14,908 bases of DNA, from assembly GCA_023248095.1 (NCBI GenBank), contig JAHFFF010000024.1, positions 1-14,908 on the forward strand. Direction: 5' to 3'. Each line of letters starts with the position of its first letter. Positions within the stretch are counted from its first letter, which is position 1. A program made the position numbers and the translations under genes. This stretch comes from Candidatus Omnitrophota bacterium. GTDB taxonomy: Bacteria > Omnitrophota > Gorgyraeia > 1-14-0-20-64-10. The notes beneath the pieces were generated by a model that was not told the DNA's origin, ran no database searches, and saw only the letters and a program-made list of their open reading frames with translations. Below, in pieces: positions 7,849 to 13,902 of the stretch.

Positions 7849-8012
7849 CCCGGGGAAGAAGGCCCCTTCTTCTGAGAGCGATTCGATCGTTGTCGAAAGA
7901 AATCTCGGATCCTCGACCAATACACCTTTGCTGTGTAGGCTGTTCCAAGCAGGCCTGCGATGAGTAACTGAAAGAGAAAGCTTCCGCTGCCGGGATCTAA
8001 GTAGGCGAGCAT
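7845..8012 (-). CDS. 55-residue single-pass membrane protein with DPGSGS motif
   Basis: A 55-codon frame starts with ATG one base after the hydratase stop (TGAGATG) and ends with a TGA that overlaps the methyltransferase start. Seen: MLAYLDPGSGSF, then a hydrophobic helix at about 12-28 (FLFQLLIAGLLGTAYTA), then a basic tail VYWSRIRDFFRQR (30-42) and a Lys/Ser/Pro-rich end. From memory, small proteins of this pattern (LDPGSGS, LLxAGLLG, KVYWR) recur beside sulfatase/AlkP-type genes and methyltransferases, exactly the neighbours here. The tight spacing on both sides and this recognisable pattern are the reasons for calling it despite its length. The basic tail suggests that the C-terminus is cytoplasmic. 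Function unknown; a membrane partner or stabiliser of the AlkP enzyme or methyltransferase is a guess. Confidence 0.8.
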   Translation of the reverse strand: MLAYLDPGSGSFLFQLLIAGLLGTAYTAKVYWSRIRDFFRQRSNRSQKKGPSSPG

Positions 8013-8013
8013 C

Positions 8014-8796
8014 TCAGCGATCTTGGAATTTCGGCTGGCGTTTCTCCAAGAAGGCCTTCAATCCTTCCTGCATGTCCTCGGTGGCGCACAGCTCGCCGAA
8101 CAGCTGTGCCTCCAGTTTCAAGGCTTGGTCGAGCGGCATGCTCACCCCCTCGCGTGCCAGGTGCAGGATCCGCTCAATGGCCGGCCGGCTTTTTCCGGCG
8201 ATTTTCTTCGCCAGCCCCATCGCCTGCTTCATGACGTCCGCTTCCGGCAAGGCCCTGCTGATGAGACCCATCGCCTCCGCCACCTTTGCATTGATCATCT
8301 CCCCGGTCAGCATCAGTTCCAACGCCTTGGAGAGACCGATCAGGCGGGGTAATCGTTGCGTCCCGCCGAAACCGGGAAGGATCCCCAGATTGATCTCCGG
8401 CTGTCCGAACCGGGCTCGCTCGTTGGCGATCCGGATCGTGCAGGCCATCACCAGCTCATTGCCGCCGCCGAGGCAATGGCCGTTGATGGCGGCGATGGTC
8501 GGGATCGGAAGCTTCTCAAGTTTCCCGATCACCATCTGGCCCAACCTGGAGGCCTCAGTTCCTTCCGCGGCCCCCTTGAGGCCGGCGATCTCCTTGATGT
8601 CGGCGCCGACGATGAAGAAGGTTCCCGCCCCGGTCAAGATCAGCACCTTCACGTTTGGATCCTTGGCCACGCCGTCCAGGAAGCCGTTGATTTCCGTCAG
8701 CACCGCCTTGGAGAGGAGATTGGCCGGCGGGTTGCTGATGGTCAAGGTGCAGACCTTCTCCTCGATGGAAACGCCCAGATACTGATAATCAGCCAT
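8014..8796 (-). CDS. Enoyl-CoA hydratase/isomerase (crotonase family)
   Basis: 260 aa, the usual crotonase length. Seen: the oxyanion-hole segment VGADIKEI (63-70), AINGHCLGGGNEL (103-115) with catalytic E114, and FGQPEINLGILPGFGGTQRL (130-149) with E134. Both Glu residues of true 2-enoyl-CoA hydratases are present, so hydration of trans-2-enoyl-CoA to 3-hydroxyacyl-CoA is well supported. The start is set by a strong AGGAGG 4 bases before ATG 8796 (site at 8801-8806). The gene follows the 3-hydroxyacyl-CoA dehydrogenase by 14 bases; together they provide the two activities of the FadB alpha subunit as separate proteins. The thiolase and acyl-CoA dehydrogenase needed for a full beta-oxidation cycle are not in the window. 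Cytosolic. Confidence 0.95.
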   Translation of the reverse strand: MADYQYLGVSIEEKVCTLTISNPPANLLSKAVLTEINGFLDGVAKDPNVKVLILTGAGTFFIVGADIKEIAGLKGAAEGTEASRLGQMVIGKLEKLPIPTIAAINGHCLGGGNELVMACTIRIANERARFGQPEINLGILPGFGGTQRLPRLIGLSKALELMLTGEMINAKVAEAMGLISRALPEADVMKQAMGLAKKIAGKSRPAIERILHLAREGVSMPLDQALKLEAQLFGELCATEDMQEGLKAFLEKRQPKFQDR

Positions 8797-8800
8797 AATT

Positions 8801-8806
8801 CCTCCT
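8801..8806 (-). promoter_or_regulatory. Strong Shine-Dalgarno of the enoyl-CoA hydratase gene
   Basis: AGGAGG followed by AATT and ATG. It is the strongest ribosome binding site noticed in the window and implies high translation of this gene relative to its neighbours. Confidence 0.8.
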
Positions 8807-8810
8807 GATT

Positions 8811-10043
8811 TTAGTAGCTAAAGAAGCCGCGCTTCACCTTTACGCCAAGGTGGCCCGCGTTGCGCATCGTGCGCAGCCGGTGCGACGGATGGAAACGGAA
8901 TCCGAGTTCTTTCGTAAAGCGATCCAACTGGTCCACCAGCGCGTCGATCCCCATCGCGTCCGCCGCGTGGAGCAGTCCTCCCTTGGAGGCGGGATAACCG
9001 AGGCCGGCCAGGACGCCGATCTCGATCTCGCTCGCCGAGGAGATCCCTTCCTGCAGGGCCAGGACCGCTTCATTGACGAGGAGCACCATCAGCCGTTCCG
9101 GCGAGAAGCGGGTCTTGGGCCGGCCCAGCTTCGCACGAAGCGCATCGATCTCCTGCTCCAGCGCCGGATCCGACTTGCCCGGGTCGGTCGGCCCCCCCTG
9201 CGAATAGTCGTAGAACCCCTTGCCCCCCTTTCGCCCGAGGCGTTTGAGTTCCTGCATCCGGACCCAGAGATCCGCCGGCTTCATCCGTTCCCCATATCCC
9301 TCCCAAAGGACCTTGCCGGCCTCGGCGCAGATGTCCAGCCCCAGCGCATCGATCAGGGTAAAGGGCCCCATCGGCCAGCCCTGTTCCTTCATCGCCTGAT
9401 CGATCTCCTGCATGGAGGCGGCTCCCTCCTGAAGGGCGAGGACTGCCTCGTTGAGGTACGGCATGAGCAAGCGGTTCACCAGAAAGCCGGGGCATTCCCG
9501 GACCTTGATCGGCAGCTTCCGCAACCCCTCCGCGAAGGTGATCACCTCCTCCGCCGTCTCATCGCTGGTTTCCAAGCCGGGGATCACCTCCACCAGCTTC
9601 ATCACATGCGCCGGATAAAAGAAGTGCACCCCGACGACTTTCTCCGGCCGCTTCGTCGCGGAGCCCAAGCCGGAGATGGATAAGGCCGAGGTATTGGAGG
9701 CGAGGATCGTTCCGGACGAGCAGAGCTGATCCAACGTCTTGAAGATCTCCAACTTGATCTTGATCAACTCCGGCACCGCCTCGATCACCAGGTCCACCTC
9801 TTTCAAGGGATCGTAGGTCGTGGTGGGGGTGACCAGCTTCATCTTCTCCTCCATCTCCTCCGGGGTCATCCGCTTCTTCGCCACCCGCCCTTCGTAGACC
9901 TTGCGGATGGTATTGAGCCCCCGCTGGAGGAATTCCTCGTTGACCTCCTTGAGGACCACCGGAATGCCGTTGTAGGAGATCACCTGGGCGATTCCGGCCC
10001 CCATCGTTCCCGCTCCGATCACGCCTACCTTATAGATAGCCAT
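8811..10043 (-). CDS. 3-hydroxyacyl-CoA dehydrogenase
   Basis: 410 aa. Seen: an N-terminal NAD-binding Rossmann fold with GAGTMG (10-15), SNTSA (116-120), the catalytic-dyad His in VVGVHFFYPAH (H140) and PGFLVNR (185-191). Two copies of the C-terminal helical domain follow: NEAVLALQEG occurs at 198-207 and again at 324-333, with GKGFYDY (274-280) between. This is the FadB/FadJ dehydrogenase half without the hydratase half; it oxidises 3-hydroxyacyl-CoA to 3-ketoacyl-CoA with NAD. ATG 10043 has GAGGG 6 bases before it, sharing bases with the stop codon of the upstream phospholipase gene, so the two are probably co-translated. The hydratase partner is next in the operon. Cytosolic. Chain-length range is not evident. 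Confidence 0.95.
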   Translation of the reverse strand: MAIYKVGVIGAGTMGAGIAQVISYNGIPVVLKEVNEEFLQRGLNTIRKVYEGRVAKKRMTPEEMEEKMKLVTPTTTYDPLKEVDLVIEAVPELIKIKLEIFKTLDQLCSSGTILASNTSALSISGLGSATKRPEKVVGVHFFYPAHVMKLVEVIPGLETSDETAEEVITFAEGLRKLPIKVRECPGFLVNRLLMPYLNEAVLALQEGAASMQEIDQAMKEQGWPMGPFTLIDALGLDICAEAGKVLWEGYGERMKPADLWVRMQELKRLGRKGGKGFYDYSQGGPTDPGKSDPALEQEIDALRAKLGRPKTRFSPERLMVLLVNEAVLALQEGISSASEIEIGVLAGLGYPASKGGLLHAADAMGIDALVDQLDRFTKELGFRFHPSHRLRTMRNAGHLGVKVKRGFFSY

Positions 10044-10053
10044 TCAGCGCCCT

Positions 10054-12117
10054 CTAAGTTTCAAAGACTAATTTTTTGATTTCAGCCATATGCGCCTCCG
10101 CCTCTTCCTCCCCGCGGCGGATGAGCTGGTCCACGCTGTAAAACTCCCACCAGTTGACTCGGGGAACGGTCGGATGCAGGGCCACGTCCGCTTGGGCGCA
10201 CTGGGCCTCGGCCAGGACATATTCCATCCCCTGCATGGTGTGCATGATCACGTCGAAGATGTTGGTGTCGAGCCAGTTCCAAAAACCACGCCTGAACCGA
10301 AACTGAAAGACCTTGAACCAGCCCTGTGCATGAGCCTCCCGCGCCAGGCGGTGCCTCTCCTCCGCCAGCTCCTGGTGCCGGCGTGTGATGTCTTCCGGGC
10401 TGGGCAGGGTGTTGACCGCGATCACCTTGTGCACCCCCATCCGGTTGAGAACGTCGACGGGGACCGGGTCCAGGACGCCGCCGTCGATCAGCCACCGCCC
10501 GCGAACCTTGATCGGTTCGAAGATGGCGGGGATCGAAACCGAGGCCCGGATGGCCGGCACTACAAGCCCATCGTCCAAGACCACCAGCTCCCTGCGGTTG
10601 TAGTCGACGGCCGTCACCTTGACCGGCAGCTTCAAGTCGCGGAAGGTCTTGTGGCCCAAGTGCTTGGTCAGGTATCGGGTGATCTGCCCTCCGTAGAGGA
10701 TTCCGAATTTTGGAATGGCAGGGTCGGCCAGTTTAAAAAGGGATCGCTTGGTGCGGAATTCTCCGGCAAGTTCTTCCATCTCTTTGGGAGACATGCCCGA
10801 TGCCCAGAAGACGCCTAGCAGGGCCCCAATGGAGGAACCGGCCACCACATCGATGGGGATCTTTTCCCGCTCCAGCACCTTCAGGACGCCGATGTGCGAG
10901 AGCCCCATCGCTGCTCCCGAACCCAACACCAACCCCACCAGAACCTCGCCGATCTCCCGGCTGATGCGGCGGATCGCCCGGGCATACTCCCAATCGGGGT
11001 GCGCCAGCACGATCGGATGGCCGGGCGCGGTCGTGGCCTCGACCGCCGGCAGCGTCGCGTACACCTTGTGATGAAGGATGTCGCCGTGCAGCCCCTCACC
11101 GGCAGCCCCCTGCGTTGTTTCGTTGACGATGATTCGGATGCGGCTGGTCGCCTGCTGCACGGTCCTCTTGAGCTCTTCGATCACCCGGGTGGTTGCCTCC
11201 AGCTGCTCGTGCGTTCCTTCGCAGACGAGATGGATCAGGTCCGCCTGCACGAGGGCCTTAAAGACCGTTCGGTCCATCTGATGCGGCAGGTCCGTGATCA
11301 CGAAGTGGTACAGATTGGCCAGGTAGGAAAGCAGGGGGCTGATCTGCGTGACGTCGGAGGAAGCGCGCGGATCGTGCGCGATGTTCAAGGTATCCAGGCC
11401 GATGCCGGAGTGCCTCACGATGGAGGCGGCCACCTGAGCCTGATTGAAGACCGCCCCTTTCAGGCGAATGGGCGGTGGGAATTGGCTCGCCCCCAGGGCC
11501 TGGCAGACGGCCTCTCCCGTCGGGCTGAGGTCCAGCAGGATCACCCGTTTGCCAGTTTCCTTGTTCAGCGAGCAAGCCAGGTTGATCCCGTACATGGTCC
11601 GGCCCGTTCCCTTGACGGGGCTGTAGAGCGAGATGAGGGTGGACTCGAACACCCGCTTGACCGGCAGGTCTTTCTGGCGCAAGCGGCGGGACAAGGTCAT
11701 GGAAAGATGGATGGCCACCTCTGGAAGCTGCTTCAGGAGCAGCTCGAAATCGGGCCGTTTGATCTTCACCAAGATCGAGTCGTTGATGGCCTGCGCGGTG
11801 ACGGAGTGTGGCTCGTTGGTCAGGATCGAGATGGTGCCGAAGTAGTCGCCGGGATGCAGCACTTCCAAGGTCTCTTGCTTCTCGCTCGCGTGCTGCACGT
11901 AGACCCGTACCCGACCGGTGACCAGGCCGTAGAAGGCGTCGGCGGGATCTCCCTGCCGGTAGATGGTCTCATCCTTTTCGTACTCGGCGACCCGACAACG
12001 GTTGGCCACCAGGTCCAGTTGCTTGTCGGTGAGGGTCGTAAAAAGGGAAATCTGTCGAAGGAGCCAGCGTTTGTTGGTTGGGACGTGCGGCTGTGGACCC
12101 GAATGCGCAGCTCTCAT
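10054..12117 (-). CDS. NTE-like patatin phospholipase with cyclic-nucleotide-binding-like and P-loop domains
   Basis: 687 aa from ATG at 12117. The frame continues upstream to 12249, but those bases are the riboswitch, so the shorter start is preferred although no clear Shine-Dalgarno is seen. Seen: a cyclic-nucleotide-binding-like domain (about 28-150), in which the phosphate cassette reads FGTIS...NEPHSVTA (93-108), so the usual Glu and Arg contacts appear lost. Next is a MinD/ParA-like domain (about 158-335) with a degenerate Walker A VKGTGRT (168-174), LLDLSP (194-199) and VITDLP (273-278). Then a patatin domain: GLVLGSGAAMG (395-405), GSSIG with nucleophile S429, and DGG with D545. The order matches neuropathy-target-esterase/Nte1-type lysophospholipases, which deacylate phospholipids at membranes. 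It is the first gene after the c-di-GMP riboswitch and supplies fatty acids for the downstream synthetase and oxidation genes. Confidence 0.9.
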   Translation of the reverse strand: MRAAHSGPQPHVPTNKRWLLRQISLFTTLTDKQLDLVANRCRVAEYEKDETIYRQGDPADAFYGLVTGRVRVYVQHASEKQETLEVLHPGDYFGTISILTNEPHSVTAQAINDSILVKIKRPDFELLLKQLPEVAIHLSMTLSRRLRQKDLPVKRVFESTLISLYSPVKGTGRTMYGINLACSLNKETGKRVILLDLSPTGEAVCQALGASQFPPPIRLKGAVFNQAQVAASIVRHSGIGLDTLNIAHDPRASSDVTQISPLLSYLANLYHFVITDLPHQMDRTVFKALVQADLIHLVCEGTHEQLEATTRVIEELKRTVQQATSRIRIIVNETTQGAAGEGLHGDILHHKVYATLPAVEATTAPGHPIVLAHPDWEYARAIRRISREIGEVLVGLVLGSGAAMGLSHIGVLKVLEREKIPIDVVAGSSIGALLGVFWASGMSPKEMEELAGEFRTKRSLFKLADPAIPKFGILYGGQITRYLTKHLGHKTFRDLKLPVKVTAVDYNRRELVVLDDGLVVPAIRASVSIPAIFEPIKVRGRWLIDGGVLDPVPVDVLNRMGVHKVIAVNTLPSPEDITRRHQELAEERHRLAREAHAQGWFKVFQFRFRRGFWNWLDTNIFDVIMHTMQGMEYVLAEAQCAQADVALHPTVPRVNWWEFYSVDQLIRRGEEEAEAHMAEIKKLVFET

Positions 12118-12179
12118 CGCGGGCTTATGATAGCAGAGAAGCTTTCTAAAAGAAAAGCCGATAAAGGCCTCGCCATACA

Positions 12180-12201
12180 ATCGTCGGGAAGGCCCGACGA
12201 T
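12180..12201 (-). promoter_or_regulatory. 9-bp hairpin directly behind the aptamer (candidate expression platform)
   Basis: ATCGTCGGG and CCCGACGAT pair perfectly around a CCTT loop. The hairpin begins where the aptamer's closing helix should end, so the two may compete. It is not followed directly by a U run, so it does not by itself look like an intrinsic terminator. Confidence 0.55.
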
Positions 12202-12306
12202 CGGCAACCCGGCTGCCATGCCGTGTGCGTCGCACGTCGGAACTCGCACCGGGGTAGGCCCGCGGCTTTGCGCCCCCGCCTTTCGACGGGTTTGCCCTTA
12301 TCGGCT
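12194..12306 (-). ncRNA. c-di-GMP-I (GEMM) riboswitch aptamer
   Basis: Read on the minus strand the hallmark elements come in order: GGGCAAACC (12297-12289), a GAAA tetraloop in GTCGAAAGGC (about 12288-12279), GCGCAAAGCC (12273-12264), GCGGGCCTACC, and the tetraloop-receptor arm GGCATGGCAGCCGGGTTGCC (12222-12203). These match the GEMM-I consensus almost base for base, and the predicted arms pair. It lies in the leader of the NTE-like phospholipase gene, 3' of the permease stop, in the correct orientation. Family knowledge: it binds cyclic di-GMP and controls transcription or translation of the downstream gene. Ligand preference for c-di-GMP versus cGAMP variants depends on the G20-equivalent base, which appears to be the usual G in GGGCAAACC; this was not tested. 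Confidence 0.95.
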
Positions 12307-12363
12307 ACTTCAAGCGTGCCACATTCGTGGCCGGTTCGTCAACCCTCTGTCGGCAAAGCCAGT
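12307..12363 (-). promoter_or_regulatory. Presumed promoter interval upstream of the riboswitch
   Basis: 57 bases between the permease stop and the riboswitch. Seen: TTGACG (12342-12337), a -35-like hexamer with no convincing -10 at 16-18 bases; TGGCACG (12321-12315), identical to a sigma-54 -24 element but with AAGTA where TTGCA is expected; and a 5-bp hairpin GCCAC-GAAT-GTGGC (12331-12318) without a U tail. Some promoter is expected here because a riboswitch needs its own transcript leader; which element is real is unclear. Confidence 0.3.
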
Positions 12364-13902
12364 TTACTCATTCCGCCCTTTGGTCATCCAGGGAAGAACC
12401 AGGCAGAAGGCGGCAACGGCGGCGTAGGCCGCCGTGAAGGCTGGGGCGCAGCCCCACCCGAACCGGCTGACGATTCCGCTGGGGGTCAAGGTGTAGGCGT
12501 GGATCAGCCCCACCCAGGAGAAGAGGGCCAAGGCGGCCATCCAGCCGGCCGCGGCGCGGAATCTGCGCTCGAGCAAGGCGACGGTGAAGGCGGCCCAGAG
12601 CATAGAGGTGAAGATGAAGCCTCGCTCAAGGGCGATCATCCCCTGCAGCCCGAGTTGGCCGGCGAAGGCCTGCTGGCCGACTGCATAGAGAGAGGTTCCG
12701 GCGGAGCGCAGCGTCGCTTCCACCAGCGTCAATCCCCAGGCGGCCAGTGCGGGGAAAAGCCCGACGGCTACTGCCAGCGCGTGCTGCCTCGGCGTTTCCT
12801 GAAACGCCTGCGCCGTGATGATGATGCCGATCCACAGCAGAATCCCGATGCCGGCTTCAAACGGAATCCAGCGGAAGATCCATCCCATCGCGCCGAGCAG
12901 GCAGATTCCGCTGATGATCAACCCGTTCGCGATGGAGTAACCGGCTCGCGCCCCCAGCGCCTTCCAGCCGGGATGCCCGATGTAGATCGTCGTCGGGAAA
13001 CAGCTGCCGAAGCAGGCCGCCGCCAGAGAACCGATCCCGTTGATCATCAGGCTGCTGCGGGTGGGATACCGGTCGCCCGCCGCCTCGGCCGACTCCAGAT
13101 TCTGCAGGGAACCGATCACGTTGAACAGCCCCATCGGGATGATGATGGAGATGTAGTCCAGCGGGTATCCGCTGCGCAGGCCGGCCCATAGCTCAGCGCC
13201 GGTCCAATGCAGCCCTTGGAAACTCAGGCCGCTCGGCAGGGGGACCGAGTTGGCCATTCCAAGGTGCCGGAAGAAAAACCCAAGCACCGTTCCGGCCAGC
13301 AGAGCCGCCAATCCGCCGGGAATTCCAAGCGGCAGCCGCGCATGAGAGCAATACTGCAGCAGCAAGATGCCCAGCGGAAGGATGGCCAGCGTGGGCCTCT
13401 CGAAGATCCGGAAGACAAACTCCATCGAGATGAAGGTCACCGCGATTCCTGCCAAGGCGCTGAGCATGGCTGCCCGCGGGGTGATCCGGCGGATCCAATC
13501 CCCGACGAAGGCCCCACCGATTTCAATCACCGCTGAGCCGAGGCAGGCCATCAGCCCCACCTTCCATGCGAGGATTGGATCATGGGTCGCCTGCACGACT
13601 GGAAGCATCACGAAGAAGATGTATCCAAAGAGGCTCACGGTGTTGATGCCGTAGGGAAGGGCCGTCACATCCTTCCGTCCGGTGAGGGCCGCCAGCCGCC
13701 GGGCCTGAAACGCGTAGGCGACGTTGCCTAGCAAGATGGAAATGGCCGCCCCCGGCAGGATCGTCCCCAACACCAGGCTGGCGGGGAATTTCAGCAGGCC
13801 GGTGCAGAGGGTAACGATCAGCATGAGCTGAATCAGGTTGTCGATGAACAGCCCGAAGAAGCCGTCCAGGTCCCGCTTGACCCACCAGGGATAATGCGTC
13901 AT
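12364..13902 (-). CDS. NCS2/AzgA-like nucleobase-type permease
   Basis: 512 aa from ATG at 13902, which overlaps the era stop (ATGA); a longer frame to 13965 lies within era and is not preferred. Seen: a highly hydrophobic protein with about 12-14 membrane segments. It has DVTALPYGINT (78-88) near the N-terminal third and a later conserved stretch with ESAEAAGDRY, then FGSCFPTTIYIGHPGWKALGARAGYS-like spacing (Ser/Thr/Gly-rich, followed by GARAG). This pattern resembles the xanthine/uracil/adenine permeases of the NCS2 and AzgA groups, which are proton symporters in the inner membrane. The substrate cannot be assigned, as the family also has members with unknown cargo. Its coupling to era looks positional rather than functional. 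The riboswitch leader begins shortly after its stop, so it probably belongs to the era transcript rather than the downstream operon. Confidence 0.8.
   Translation of the reverse strand: MTHYPWWVKRDLDGFFGLFIDNLIQLMLIVTLCTGLLKFPASLVLGTILPGAAISILLGNVAYAFQARRLAALTGRKDVTALPYGINTVSLFGYIFFVMLPVVQATHDPILAWKVGLMACLGSAVIEIGGAFVGDWIRRITPRAAMLSALAGIAVTFISMEFVFRIFERPTLAILPLGILLLQYCSHARLPLGIPGGLAALLAGTVLGFFFRHLGMANSVPLPSGLSFQGLHWTGAELWAGLRSGYPLDYISIIIPMGLFNVIGSLQNLESAEAAGDRYPTRSSLMINGIGSLAAACFGSCFPTTIYIGHPGWKALGARAGYSIANGLIISGICLLGAMGWIFRWIPFEAGIGILLWIGIIITAQAFQETPRQHALAVAVGLFPALAAWGLTLVEATLRSAGTSLYAVGQQAFAGQLGLQGMIALERGFIFTSMLWAAFTVALLERRFRAAAGWMAALALFSWVGLIHAYTLTPSGIVSRFGWGCAPAFTAAYAAVAAFCLVLPWMTKGRNE

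Larger units (their letters stand above)
12148..12306 (-). promoter_or_regulatory. Long-range 13-bp helix closing the riboswitch, followed by a U-rich run
   Basis: AGCCGATAAGGGC (12306-12294, overlapping the aptamer's 5' strand) is complementary to GCCTTTATCGGCT (12168-12156) through 13 pairs with one G-U. TTTCTTTT follows immediately on the minus strand (12155-12148). The 5' strand is shared with the aptamer, so formation should be ligand-dependent. Whether it acts as a terminator or as a closing P1 extension cannot be decided by eye. Confidence 0.5.

Noticed and set aside
7849..7920. TTG start adding 24 residues to the methyltransferase.
   Set aside because: It overlaps the small membrane-protein gene almost halfway, uses a rare start, and the added residues look like out-of-frame sequence; ATG 7848 overlaps the small gene's stop.
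8023..9683. Plus-strand frames of 109-277 codons opposite the hydratase and dehydrogenase.
   Set aside because: They are antisense shadows of two clearly identified enzymes, with no motif of their own.
12118..12249. N-terminal extension of the phospholipase frame by 44 codons.
   Set aside because: These bases are the 3' half of the c-di-GMP riboswitch and its following hairpin, so they are leader RNA, not protein.
12318..12331. Hairpin GCCAC-GAAT-GTGGC after the permease as a terminator.
   Set aside because: The stem is only 5 bp and no U run follows, so it is not a convincing intrinsic terminator.
10894..13191. A 765-codon open frame on the plus strand.
   Set aside because: It runs antisense through the phospholipase, the riboswitch and the permease. 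Its translation is rich in Arg, Gly, Gln and Asp with no recognisable motif, as expected from a GC-rich shadow frame.
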